Shown one piece after another: positions 7,203 to 16,792 of a stretch of 17,023 nt of DNA. Every line of letters starts with the position of its first letter. Position 1 is the stretch's first letter. Source of the DNA: Campylobacteraceae bacterium (GTDB taxonomy: Bacteria; Campylobacterota; Campylobacteria; Campylobacterales; Sulfurovaceae); assembly GCA_027002755.1 (NCBI GenBank), contig JALWZI010000169.1, positions 1 to 17,023 on the forward strand, in the 5' to 3' direction. The position numbers and the translations under genes were made by a program. Under the pieces are notes generated by a model. It did not search any database. It had not been told where the DNA came from and was given only the letters and a program-made list of their open reading frames with translations.

Positions 7203-8875
7203 GCGTTTTGCTCGACAGGATCGCCAGGCTCCGGATCCGGACCAAGATCGCCCTGACGCTCTTTGTGGTGATTGCGTCGCTCTCTCTGGGCATCGGCTTC
7301 GCCATCCGCAATACGCTGACCGACAACATCAACCGCACCATCGAGCGCTCGATCCGGAACATTCTCAAAGTCGAGGAGGATACAGTGCTCAAAGACCTTC
7401 TGGAAGGGAACGACTGGGAGATTTTCAAGATCATGAACGTTCTGAAAAAGACCGATCTGATCCGGGAAGCGACCTTCGTCGATGCGCACGATCGGGTGAT
7501 CGCCTCCAGCGCTCCGGAGCGCTTCCCTATCGGATATCGCTTCAATCGTAAAGCGTTGGACAAAGAGGGGGTGACGATCCTCCCTCTCAAGAGCAAAGAT
7601 CACGTTTTCGGCTACTTTCTTCTTCGCAAAGAGCACACCCTGATCGACACCCTGATCCGAAACCTGAAAGTCCACCTGCTGCTGACGCTGCTGGCCGCCG
7701 CCCTGCTCTCGGCCCTCGTGGGCTACCTGATCTCCGACCGGATCGTCACACGACTGGAACGTCTCTCCCGCTACGCCCGCAAGATCCAGAGCCAGGAGTG
7801 GAAGGAGATCGTCGAGGTCAAGACCTTCGAGCGGGATGAGATCACGGAACTCTCCGACAGCTTCACCTCCATGGCCCGCCGGATCGAAGCGATGATCCGG
7901 GAGGAGGAACAGACCAAACTCTTCTACCACAACATTCTGGAGAGCCTGGATGCCCTGATTCTGATCTGCAATGCGAATTTGGAGCTTGTCTACCACAACT
8001 CCAATCGGCTGGGACAATGTATCCTTGAGGAAGATCGTATCAGGGAAGCGTATAAAGAAGCGATCAAAATCCGACTGCTGAACGGGGAGAAACGCTTCGT
8101 CCTCGACGCCCGCGACCAGGATGGAAAACCTCTCTATCTCTATGTAACAGTAGAAGAAATCGGCAGGAGCCGGGTCTTTTTCTTCACCGACATCACCTCC
8201 GTGAAAAAGATGGAAGAGCAGATCCTCATCAAAAACGCCTTCGAGATCGTCGGTGAGATCTCCGCCGAAGTGGTCCATGAGATCAAGAACTACCTCCAAC
8301 CCATCCGCATCCTGCTGGAGCAGGATCAGGTGGACGGAGAGGACCGTGAGAGGATGCTCGTTATTCTGCAGAAAGTCAATAGGATGGTCCTGGATTTTCT
8401 CAAACGGGGGGCTTCGGTCGATCAGGGGATGCTGGAGCGAATCGATCTCAAAAATCGCATCGAAAGTGTGCTCTTTCTCTTTTCGCGACAGTTGAGTGAG
8501 AAATCGATTCGTCTCCATAAACATATGCTTCCTTCCTTGACGGTGGAGATGTCACCGCTCGATTTCGACTCCATCGTCATGAATCTTCTCTCCAACGCTC
8601 TCGAGGCGTGCAACGAAGGGGGAGAGATACGGATCGACTCCCGGGAGGAGGCGGGATATGCCGTGTTGACGGTTTCCAATACAGGCCAGAGGATCGACCC
8701 CTCGATCCTCGAAAAGATCCGCCGGCCCTTCTTCACCACCAGAGAGAGCGGCGGGGGGATCGGCCTCTATATGGTCTACAAGTTCGTCTATCTCTATGGC
8801 GGCTATATCGAGATAGAGAGTGACGAAAAGGCAACCACTTTCCATGTGTATCTACCCAAAGGAGGCAAGGCATGA
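7199..8875 (+). CDS. aioS: Arsenite-responsive sensor histidine kinase AioS
   Basis: A 558-residue membrane histidine kinase. It has a transmembrane segment at about 16-36, a periplasmic region at 37-157 that would meet AioX, a second transmembrane segment at about 158-178 and a HAMP-like linker to about 235. A PAS-like region follows at about 242-335 (ILESLDALILICNANLELVY, ending in FFFTDIT). The H-box is EVVHEIKNYLQP with phospho-acceptor His360. The ATPase domain has an N-box (MNLLSNALEA, 461-470), an F-box (PFFTTR, 510-515) and a G2 box (GGGIGL, 518-523). The G1 box is unusual: where DxGxG is expected the sequence reads NTGQR (494-498), replacing the Asp and the second Gly. The gene overlaps aioX and aioR by ATGA at both ends, showing one coupled three-gene unit. 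Its partner should be AioR. Confidence 0.9.
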   Translation: MSVLLDRIARLRIRTKIALTLFVVIASLSLGIGFAIRNTLTDNINRTIERSIRNILKVEEDTVLKDLLEGNDWEIFKIMNVLKKTDLIREATFVDAHDRVIASSAPERFPIGYRFNRKALDKEGVTILPLKSKDHVFGYFLLRKEHTLIDTLIRNLKVHLLLTLLAAALLSALVGYLISDRIVTRLERLSRYARKIQSQEWKEIVEVKTFERDEITELSDSFTSMARRIEAMIREEEQTKLFYHNILESLDALILICNANLELVYHNSNRLGQCILEEDRIREAYKEAIKIRLLNGEKRFVLDARDQDGKPLYLYVTVEEIGRSRVFFFTDITSVKKMEEQILIKNAFEIVGEISAEVVHEIKNYLQPIRILLEQDQVDGEDRERMLVILQKVNRMVLDFLKRGASVDQGMLERIDLKNRIESVLFLFSRQLSEKSIRLHKHMLPSLTVEMSPLDFDSIVMNLLSNALEACNEGGEIRIDSREEAGYAVLTVSNTGQRIDPSILEKIRRPFFTTRESGGGIGLYMVYKFVYLYGGYIEIESDEKATTFHVYLPKGGKA

Positions 8876-10248
8876 ACATCGCCATCATCGACGATCAGGC
8901 GGACATCCGCTACGCGGTCGAAAAGATCCTCTCGAAAAAGGGACACACCTGTTACGGTTTCACGGGACATGAAGAGGATCTCATCGACGGCATCGACGTT
9001 TTCGATATCGACCTGATCATCCTCGATATGATGCTGGGGGATTCGCTGACCGGCGTCGAGGTCCTGCAACGGATCCGTGACGCCGACTTCGCCATCCCGA
9101 CCATCCTCATCACCGCCTACGCCACCGCCTCCAACATCATCAACGCCACCAAATCCGGGATCGTGGACATCATCGAAAAGCCCTTCAGCACCCGGGATAT
9201 CCTGGAGGCGGTCAGCCGCTACGAAAAAAAAGAACCCGACCACCCGCCGCTGCAGCTGCGGGACCGGGAGGAGGAGTTCATCGGCTCTCTCAAGACGATG
9301 CGGGAGGTCTACAACGGTATCGGCATGGCGGCACGAAGCGACGTGACCGTCTCTGTGTTCGGTGAGAGCGGAACGGGCAAGAGTTTCGTGGCCCGGCTGA
9401 TCCACCAAAACTCGCCACGGGCCCAAGAGCCTTTCGTGACGGTCAATTGCGCGGCGTTGGAGGAGGAGAATTTCGATGCTCTGTTTCTCGGAGACGGGGA
9501 TAAGCGCGGTTATCTGGCCGAAGTGGGAAACGGAACCCTTTTTCTCGACGAGATGCTCGATCTGAGCCCTCCGCTGCAGGGACGGCTTCTGAATTTTCTG
9601 GAGACGGGGCGTTTGGACGAAAGGGGTGGAGAGAAGCCATTCGAAGGGAGGATCATCTGTTCGTTTTCCGCCTCCCCTCAGGAGATCCGGGAGCAAAAAC
9701 TGATCCGAAAAGACCTCTACCACCGGGTGACGGTTCTGGAGATCGAGCTGCCCACGCTGAAACGCAGAAAAGAGGATATCGAAGAGCTGGCCCTCCATTT
9801 CGTCACTCTGGCCAATCGGGACCTGAACCTCTCGATCCGAAGCATCGACGGCGAAGCTCTCAGCTTGCTGAAGGAGCAGAACTTTCCCGGCAATGTGCGT
9901 GAGTTGAAGAACATCCTCTACAAAGCGGCGCTGACCGCTCCCTATGACCGGCTCACGATCGATGAGATCGAAAGTGCCCTGCGCCCCTGTGACGCGATGA
10001 TCCGTGAGAACCCCGCCGCCTCGATACAAACCTTCGTCAAACGGATCGTCGATGCCTACGGCCCGGAGAATGCCGAAGCGATCCTCCACGATATCGAAAA
10101 GGAGCTGCTGAGTGTACTGCTCGGGCGATGCAGCATCTCCTCCCTGGCCCGCTATCTGGGGATTTCCCGGAACACCCTCAAATCGAAGATCGAACGTTAC
10201 GGTCTCTCCGGCGGCTCCTCCAAAGAGGAAGAGATGCCGAAGTATTGA
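8872..10248 (+). CDS. aioR: AioR response regulator, NtrC-like but lacking the GAFTGA sigma-54 loop
   Basis: A 458-residue REC / AAA+ / Fis-type HTH regulator. The receiver has Asp7-Asp8, phospho-acceptor Asp52 (IILDMML), Thr81 and Lys103 (EKPF). The AAA+ domain has Walker A GESGTGKS (164-171), Walker B GTLFLDEM (221-228), the arginine-finger region RKDLYHRV and the late motif NFPGNVRELKN (337-347). The C-terminal Fis helix-turn-helix is SISSLARYLGISRNTLKSKI (421-440). Between Walker A and B the usual ELFGxxxGAFTGA loop is gone. The text reads ALFLGDGDKRGYLAEVGN, some nine or ten residues shorter than typical family members. GAFTGA contacts sigma-54, so this protein probably cannot activate a sigma-54 promoter and may act through sigma-70, as Rhodobacter NtrC does. 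GGAGG precedes the start, which overlaps the aioS stop (ATGA). It is the last gene of aioXSR. Confidence 0.9.
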   Translation: MNIAIIDDQADIRYAVEKILSKKGHTCYGFTGHEEDLIDGIDVFDIDLIILDMMLGDSLTGVEVLQRIRDADFAIPTILITAYATASNIINATKSGIVDIIEKPFSTRDILEAVSRYEKKEPDHPPLQLRDREEEFIGSLKTMREVYNGIGMAARSDVTVSVFGESGTGKSFVARLIHQNSPRAQEPFVTVNCAALEEENFDALFLGDGDKRGYLAEVGNGTLFLDEMLDLSPPLQGRLLNFLETGRLDERGGEKPFEGRIICSFSASPQEIREQKLIRKDLYHRVTVLEIELPTLKRRKEDIEELALHFVTLANRDLNLSIRSIDGEALSLLKEQNFPGNVRELKNILYKAALTAPYDRLTIDEIESALRPCDAMIRENPAASIQTFVKRIVDAYGPENAEAILHDIEKELLSVLLGRCSISSLARYLGISRNTLKSKIERYGLSGGSSKEEEMPKY

Positions 10249-10330
10249 TACCCCCTCCTCTTCCAGGGTGTTTTCATCTTCGTTTCATTGTCTTGATTCA
10301 TTGTAAGGCGACTTTATCTTCAGGAAGTCT

Positions 10331-10532
10331 ATGTCAATAGGTTTTGAAAAATCCAGAATCCTGATTTCATGAATCACTGCTGCATGAACCGGAAAGCTAC
10401 ACGGTCAACCCGAAAATCTTCCGCAAGCATATCTTCAGCGCCCTCTGGTTCATCTGGATCGTGGGGATACTGGAGTTGACCAAGGTGCTCAAAGACCTGG
10501 GTATTCCGGGAAATCTCTGGCTGCTCTACTGA
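10331..10532 (+). pseudogene. Broken small membrane-protein gene or C-terminal remnant
   Basis: In the 300-bp gap between aioR and ovoA a codon-like stretch of 55 codons (10365-10529, stop 10530-10532) encodes a basic segment, one membrane helix (IFSALWFIWIVGILEL) and the ending DLGIPGNLWLLY. It has no ATG, GTG or TTG near its beginning and is preceded by an in-frame TGA. A 13-codon ORF with ATG at 10331 and an AGGAAG ribosome-like site runs up to the same point in the neighbouring frame. Joining the two by skipping one base near 10364 gives a continuous protein of about 66 residues. The likely explanation is a frameshifted small membrane protein, or the tail of a deleted larger gene. The family was not recognised. 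The rest of the gap (10249-10330) holds only a short direct repeat TTCATTGT (10284-10291 and 10297-10304) and no convincing terminator. Confidence 0.4.
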
Positions 10533-10547
10533 GCCAGGCAAGCACCT

Positions 10548-12653
10548 CTACCCTTTGATACGTTCCCATACCGTCAGCTGGGCGACGGTGTGCTGGAATT
10601 TCCGGGCGGTCTCCCGCAGGACGAAGGGGACCTCCTCGGTGTGCAGCAGCTGGAAAGCGGGGCTCAGATGATCCTGCAGCGCTTCGAAAGTGGTGTAGGG
10701 TTCGCCATCTTTTCGTAGGCCTCCCAGCCACTTCTCCCTGGGGGTGTGCTCCTCCATCCAGGTGTAGGGAGAGCTGAGGATCAACAGCCCGCCGGGGCGG
10801 ATCCGAGTCGCGATGTCGCGCAGGAATTTGGCCGGATCGTAGAGCCGGTCGATAAGATTGAAGGCGGTCACCAGATCGTAGTCGTCGAAGACCGGTTTGA
10901 GGTTGCAGGCATCCCCCTGCCAGAAACTCACCCGATCGGTATAGGGGCGAAGCCTTTCGGGAAGCTTCGCTTCCCGGTATTCGGTCAGCTCCCCCTCCAC
11001 CGGCAGGGTATATCGGATCACCCCGCGGCTGCGCATCTCTTCGGCCATGGAGATAAAGCGGGCGGAGAAGTCGATCCCGGTCACCTCCTCAAAATCCTGG
11101 GCCAACTCCAGGGTGCTCCGGCCGATGGCGCATCCCAGGTCCAGCGCCCGCTCCCGGCGCCGCCCCTGACTCGCCTCCAGGGCGATCCGGGCGCAGCGTT
11201 CGGGGTAGTTGGGGATGCCGAAATACTCCGCCCCCCAGCCGAACTCGCAATACTGGCTCACCTGCTCGTCCCGCTCGTAGTGACCGGTGGTTATCTCCTC
11301 TTTGTAGTCGCTCTCCACGTAGCGGAAGCCCGCATGCTGGAAAAAATGGGGCCGAAAGGCGTAGCGGGCCGATCGCAGCGCCTCGTCGCCGGCACTGATG
11401 AAGGAGCCCCCTTTGATGAGAAAGTGCCGCCCGTCGAAGGTGGGGGTGGTGAAGTCGTCGTAGACCGGATGGACCTCGAACCCCTCGAAAGGATAGATTG
11501 GCGTGCGGGTCCACTGCCAGACATTGCCGATGAGATCGGAGAACTCCCCATGGCGGAAACGACCCACGCCACAGGCGCTGGCCCAGTGCTCCAGATGGAT
11601 ATTGGCCGGCGCTTTTTCGCCCCAGTCGGGGAGATCGGGGACACGTGCATGGTCGCAGAGGCGATACCACTCATCCTCGGTGGGCAGCCGGAGCTTCCGT
11701 CCGGTGCGTTCCCCCAGCCAGCGGCAGAAGGCCTCCGCCTCGTGGAGGTTTACGTCCACCGGCCAGTCCATGGGCAGGGGAATCTCCTCGGTCAGGGCCC
11801 GGTAGCGCCACCCTTCTTCGCTTCGCCGCCAGAAATGAGGATGCTTGGCCTTTTTGTAGCTGCGCCACTGCCACCCCTCTTCGCTCCACCAGCGCTCTTC
11901 GTTGTAGCCGCCCGCTTCAACGAAGGGGAGGAACTCTGCGTGGCTCACCAGATGGCGGGCGGCGCGAAAGGCGGGGATCCTGGCCTCGTGGCTGCCGTAT
12001 TCGTTGTCCCAGCCGTAGTAGTCGTCACCCTTGCGCTTGCCCAGGCGTACCACCCCCTCGGGTACGTCGATCAGTTCGTTGGCCGGCGCCGCTCTCGTCT
12101 CCTCGCATCGGGGCCACGCTTCCGAGGATCGCACCAGATCCAGAGGGGTCTGACGGATCAGGACCGAAGAGGTCTCGATATGGATCCGCTCGTGCTCGAT
12201 CCCCATGAGGATCACCCACCAGGGGGAGTCCCAGTCGATGGGGAGTGTGAGGGGCATTTCACTGATGAGCCCATCGACGATTTCACGGACCCGGTCCCGG
12301 TAACGGCGTGTCCGCTCCACCGTCGGCCAGTCGTACCGGGTCTCGTCCAGGTCGTCCCAGCTCATCTCGTCCACCCCCACGGCAAAGATCGACTCCAACT
12401 CCGGATCAATCCGCCCCGGCAGGATCTTGGCCAGAACCAGCTTGTTGATGAAGAAGACGGCGGTATGGCCGAAATAGAAGATGTGGGGATGGCGCAGCGG
12501 CTCAGGGCGGTGGTAGAAGACCTCGTCGCTCGCCAGAAGCCCGTAGAGGGATTCGAAGGCATCGTAGGTATTGTGGAAATAGCGGCGGATCTCCTCCCGC
12601 TTCGCTTCGGGATCGTCTCCGTAGAGCGACGGCGGACGCAAGAGGGTGAACAT
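10548..12653 (-). CDS. ovoA: OvoA, 5-histidylcysteine sulfoxide synthase / 4-mercaptohistidine N-methyltransferase
   Basis: A 701-residue bifunctional enzyme of ovothiol A biosynthesis. Residues about 1-185 are a DinB-like domain whose HX3HXE iron motif is visible as His154, His158 and Glu160 (GIEHERIHIE). His63 (FYFGHTAVF) is the likely third ligand. Residues about 195-450 are an FGE-sulfatase (formylglycine-generating-enzyme-like) domain, with YYGWDNEYGSHEA, LRLPTEDEW, DLIGNVWQWT and KGGSF. Residues about 470-701 are a SAM-dependent methyltransferase with motif I DLGCAIGRS near 505-513, which methylates 5-thiohistidine. This three-part layout is the full-length OvoA architecture. It separates OvoA from EgtB, which lacks the methyltransferase. 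The frame continues upstream, but ATG 12653 is preferred because GAGGAG lies 7 nt upstream. It diverges from an MFS gene. Ovothiol is a redox-active thiol thought to protect against peroxide. Confidence 0.93.
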   Translation of the reverse strand: MFTLLRPPSLYGDDPEAKREEIRRYFHNTYDAFESLYGLLASDEVFYHRPEPLRHPHIFYFGHTAVFFINKLVLAKILPGRIDPELESIFAVGVDEMSWDDLDETRYDWPTVERTRRYRDRVREIVDGLISEMPLTLPIDWDSPWWVILMGIEHERIHIETSSVLIRQTPLDLVRSSEAWPRCEETRAAPANELIDVPEGVVRLGKRKGDDYYGWDNEYGSHEARIPAFRAARHLVSHAEFLPFVEAGGYNEERWWSEEGWQWRSYKKAKHPHFWRRSEEGWRYRALTEEIPLPMDWPVDVNLHEAEAFCRWLGERTGRKLRLPTEDEWYRLCDHARVPDLPDWGEKAPANIHLEHWASACGVGRFRHGEFSDLIGNVWQWTRTPIYPFEGFEVHPVYDDFTTPTFDGRHFLIKGGSFISAGDEALRSARYAFRPHFFQHAGFRYVESDYKEEITTGHYERDEQVSQYCEFGWGAEYFGIPNYPERCARIALEASQGRRRERALDLGCAIGRSTLELAQDFEEVTGIDFSARFISMAEEMRSRGVIRYTLPVEGELTEYREAKLPERLRPYTDRVSFWQGDACNLKPVFDDYDLVTAFNLIDRLYDPAKFLRDIATRIRPGGLLILSSPYTWMEEHTPREKWLGGLRKDGEPYTTFEALQDHLSPAFQLLHTEEVPFVLRETARKFQHTVAQLTVWERIKG

Positions 12654-12677
12654 GAGAATCTCCTCGCTTTTTCTGCC

Positions 12678-12724
12678 ATTATATCGACCCAATGTGTAGT
12701 GCCGATAATATTTTGGGATACAAT
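12678..12724. promoter_or_regulatory. Divergent promoters of ovoA and the MFS gene
   Basis: A perfect minus-strand TATAAT (12683-12678) lies 25 nt before the ovoA ATG. A plus-strand TACAAT (12719-12724) lies 37 nt before the MFS ATG at 12761. Neither has a clear -35. Both genes are driven from a gap of 107 bp, so shared regulation is possible. Confidence 0.45.
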
Positions 12725-12760
12725 CATAGAGAAAAAGAACCATGCAGAGAAGGGATAAGG

Positions 12761-13903
12761 ATGGTCAACCGAAACATCATTGCCCTCGGTTTCGTCAGCT
12801 TCTTCACCGATATGGCCAGTGCCATGGTCACATCGGTCCTGCCGATCTTTATCGTCTATGTCCTCGATCAGGGAGTGGACAAGCTGGGGTTCGTCGTGGC
12901 CATCGCCACCTTTGTCTCCTACGCCTTTCGGATCCTCTTCGGCTACCTGAGCGATCGGCTGCAGATCGTCAAACCCTTCGTCGTCGCCGGCTATCTGGTC
13001 TCGGCCGTCACCAAGCCGATGCTGGCCCTGGCCCACAGCTGGCAGGCCGTGGCCCTGCTCCGGGGAGCGGAGCGGATGGGCAAGGCGATCCGCTCCGCCA
13101 CCAAAGACAGCCTCATCTCCGCCTACAGCGACGGCAAGAGCGGCAGGAGTTTCGGCTTTCACAAGATGATGGATGTGGCCGGCGAAACCACCGGTGCCCT
13201 GATCGCCTTCGGTCTGCTCTATTGGCTGGGCAAGAGCGAAACGGTCTTTCGGGAGCTCTTTGCCTGGACGCTGCTGCCGGGGCTTCTGGCGGTCGTCATC
13301 GTCATCTTTTTCGTCAGGGATGCCCCCTACCGATCCAAACACCGACATGCCTCATTCGACTGGAAGGCCGACAAGGACCTGCTCCCCCTGCTCTTTCTCT
13401 ATTTTGCCTTCATCTTCTTTCTCTTCAGCGACAGTTTCTTCATCGTCAAAGCCAAAGAGGCAGGGATTGGCATCGCCTTCATCCCCCTGCTGATGGTGCT
13501 CTACAACTTCGTCCAAACGATATTGAGCTACTTCTTCGGGGTGCAGATCGACCGCTACAGCCCACGACTGGTTCTGGGGATCGCCATGCTTTTCGGTATC
13601 GGTGCCATGGGAGCCCTCTATCTCGACCAGGTGATCGTGGGCTTCGTTCTGCTGGGGATCTTCACCGTGGCCAGCCTCAACGCCCTGCGCGCCTGGATCT
13701 CCGACGAAGCGGTGAACAAAGGGACCGTTTACGGGATCTTCTATGGCGGCGTGGCCCTTTTCAGTGCGGCAGGTGCTACGGTGATCGGGCTGATCTGGAA
13801 GCATTACGGAGAGGAACAAGCTGTGCTCTTCTCTTTGGGGGGCTTGAGTCTGGTGACCCTGCTCTATCTCATGCTCATGGGGTTTGGCAGAAAAGGATCG
13901 TAG
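12761..13903 (+). CDS. Major facilitator superfamily transporter
   Basis: A 380-residue, highly hydrophobic membrane protein with about 11-12 predicted helices. It shows MFS hallmarks: the N-terminal FTDMASAMVTSVLP segment, the loop 2-3 motif GYLSDRLQIVK, and the later stretch RGAERMGKAIRSATKDSLI. These are typical of a drug/metabolite MFS subfamily whose members often read FTD-x-S-E-M. The conserved acidic residue after the Ser is Ala here. A longer frame opens at 12692, but the preferred start is ATG 12761 with GAAGGGA 5 nt upstream, which gives a normal N-terminus directly before the first helix. The substrate cannot be read from the sequence. Placement opposite ovoA allows a role with ovothiol or a related thiol, and the nearby aio locus makes an arsenical substrate conceivable. 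Neither is supported beyond position. Confidence 0.88.
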   Translation: MVNRNIIALGFVSFFTDMASAMVTSVLPIFIVYVLDQGVDKLGFVVAIATFVSYAFRILFGYLSDRLQIVKPFVVAGYLVSAVTKPMLALAHSWQAVALLRGAERMGKAIRSATKDSLISAYSDGKSGRSFGFHKMMDVAGETTGALIAFGLLYWLGKSETVFRELFAWTLLPGLLAVVIVIFFVRDAPYRSKHRHASFDWKADKDLLPLLFLYFAFIFFLFSDSFFIVKAKEAGIGIAFIPLLMVLYNFVQTILSYFFGVQIDRYSPRLVLGIAMLFGIGAMGALYLDQVIVGFVLLGIFTVASLNALRAWISDEAVNKGTVYGIFYGGVALFSAAGATVIGLIWKHYGEEQAVLFSLGGLSLVTLLYLMLMGFGRKGS

Positions 13904-13953
13904 AAGTGATACTTGTTTTATAAGTCATAGTCAGTAGGAAGGAGGAATCCATT

Positions 13954-14035
13954 CCTGTCATACTGGGCTGTACCCCTGCTTTTTCTCTGGTTCCCACCGT
14001 CCTCGGTGAGAACGAGACTGCTATTTCATGACAGG
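13954..14035 (+). repeat. REP-like palindromic element (copy 1)
   Basis: An 82-bp structured stretch between two convergent genes. Its core hairpin is at 13991-14012, with arms TTCCCACC and GGTGAGAA (one C-A mismatch), followed by CGAG. The whole is closed by a perfect 8-bp inverted repeat CCTGTCAT (13954-13961) / ATGACAGG (14028-14035), which ends one base before the stop codon of the AhpD-like gene. It resembles, from memory, the widespread GTTCCCAC...GTGGGAACGAG palindromes. A related copy lies at 14631-14652 in the opposite orientation. Confidence 0.55.
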
Positions 14036-14569
14036 TCAGGACTTCCCGAGTCCGAAGACGTTCGAAAGCGTATTGATATAGTTGAAATAGGCGGCGATGC
14101 GGGCCGCTTCGAGGATCTCCATCTCGCTCCAGCCCAGGGCTTTGAGGGCGTCGATCTCCTCCCGAGTCATCTTGTAGTTCTCTTTGCTCGCTGCTTTGAG
14201 GGCGAAATCGAGCAGCGCCTTTTCCCGATCGTCGGCGTGGATCGCTTCGACACCCCGGAGAGTCTCCTCCACCTCCTCCTCGCTCATCCCCAGCATCTTG
14301 GCGATATTTTTGTGGACATCGACACACATGGTGCAGTGGTTGGCCAGGGAGACCAGCAGCGCGATGCGCTCCTTGGTCTTGTAGGGAAGCAGTGTCTCCT
14401 GGAGCAGAAAGCTCTGCACCATCGCATCCGTGGCGAAATAGAGATCCTTGTCGAGAGCCAGCAGTTCGAAAATCTCTCCCAACCTACCGGTCTTTTCGAG
14501 AATCGGACGCGCCCGTTCCTGGATCTCGGGATCCATCTCCTCATAGGGGCAAAGTCGGATATAGGCCAT
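14036..14569 (-). CDS. AhpD-like carboxymuconolactone decarboxylase family protein
   Basis: A 177-residue all-helical protein of the AhpD/CMD family. The redox motif is Cys79-X2-Cys82 with His86 (NHCTMCVDVHK), the arrangement used by AhpD-type thiol peroxidases and disulfide reductants. Other family features are KTKERIALLVSLA before the motif and LGWSEMEILEAARIAAYFNYINTLSNVFGL near the C-terminus. The latter matches the uncharacterised peroxidase-related subfamily. The likely role is peroxide or organic hydroperoxide defence, but the partner and substrate are unknown. The start is ATG 14569 with AGAGGAG about 5 nt upstream. The gene stands alone, convergent with the MFS gene and co-directional with acs, and is bracketed by two inverted hairpin repeats. 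Confidence 0.85.
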   Translation of the reverse strand: MAYIRLCPYEEMDPEIQERARPILEKTGRLGEIFELLALDKDLYFATDAMVQSFLLQETLLPYKTKERIALLVSLANHCTMCVDVHKNIAKMLGMSEEEVEETLRGVEAIHADDREKALLDFALKAASKENYKMTREEIDALKALGWSEMEILEAARIAAYFNYINTLSNVFGLGKS

Positions 14570-14630
14570 TGGATTCTCCTCTGATATTAAATAATACTAT
14601 TGTGCTTTTACTCTTCTTTTCAGGGGCGGT

Positions 14631-14652
14631 TTCCCAACGAGGATGTTGGGAA
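14631..14652 (-). repeat. REP-like palindromic element (copy 2)
   Basis: A perfect 8-bp stem TTCCCAAC / GTTGGGAA with a 6-nt loop (ATCCTC on the minus strand) lies between the acs 3' end and the AhpD-like gene. It differs from copy 1 at four of 22 positions. One pair of changes is compensatory (C-G to A-T in the stem) and another turns the C-A mismatch of copy 1 into C-G, so the structure is what is kept. It could help end acs transcripts: a T8 run on the minus strand lies at 14676-14669, between the acs stop and this hairpin. Confidence 0.55.
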
Positions 14653-14684
14653 TAATATGAAAGCTGTGAAAAAAAATTCCTGGA

Positions 14685-16649
<1,965 letters not shown>

Positions 16650-16684
16650 CGTGCTTCCTCCTTGAGTTTTGGTCGGCTGTTTAC

Positions 16685-16690
16685 ACTATA
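16685..16690 (-). promoter_or_regulatory. Putative -10 box for acs
   Basis: On the minus strand TATAGT, within GATATAGTG, lies about 35 nt before the acs ATG in an AT-rich region. No recognisable -35 is present. The 143-bp gap also holds a short inverted repeat GAACG-CCGT-CGTTC (16746-16759) without a T tract. This may be a weak end signal for the exonuclease transcript or an operator. Confidence 0.35.
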
Positions 16691-16792
16691 TCATAGGATA
16701 GATTTATAGCGAAAACATAGCAAGGATAACGATAGAGGCTCTCCCGAACGCCGTCGTTCAAAAGCTGTTTCCAGAAGTAACAATACATTCCA

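Noticed and set aside
6917..8524. A 535-codon minus-strand ORF opposite aioX/aioS
   Set aside because: It is antisense to two coupled genes with clear domains and shows no features of its own.
10746..12758. A 670-codon plus-strand ORF opposite ovoA
   Set aside because: It is antisense to a gene with clear catalytic motifs. Its length comes from GC-rich codon bias, and it has no recognisable domain or ribosome site.
12692..12760. N-terminal extension of the MFS protein from ATG 12692
   Set aside because: It would overlap the likely promoter and add a charged leader before the first helix. ATG 12761 has a well-placed ribosome site.
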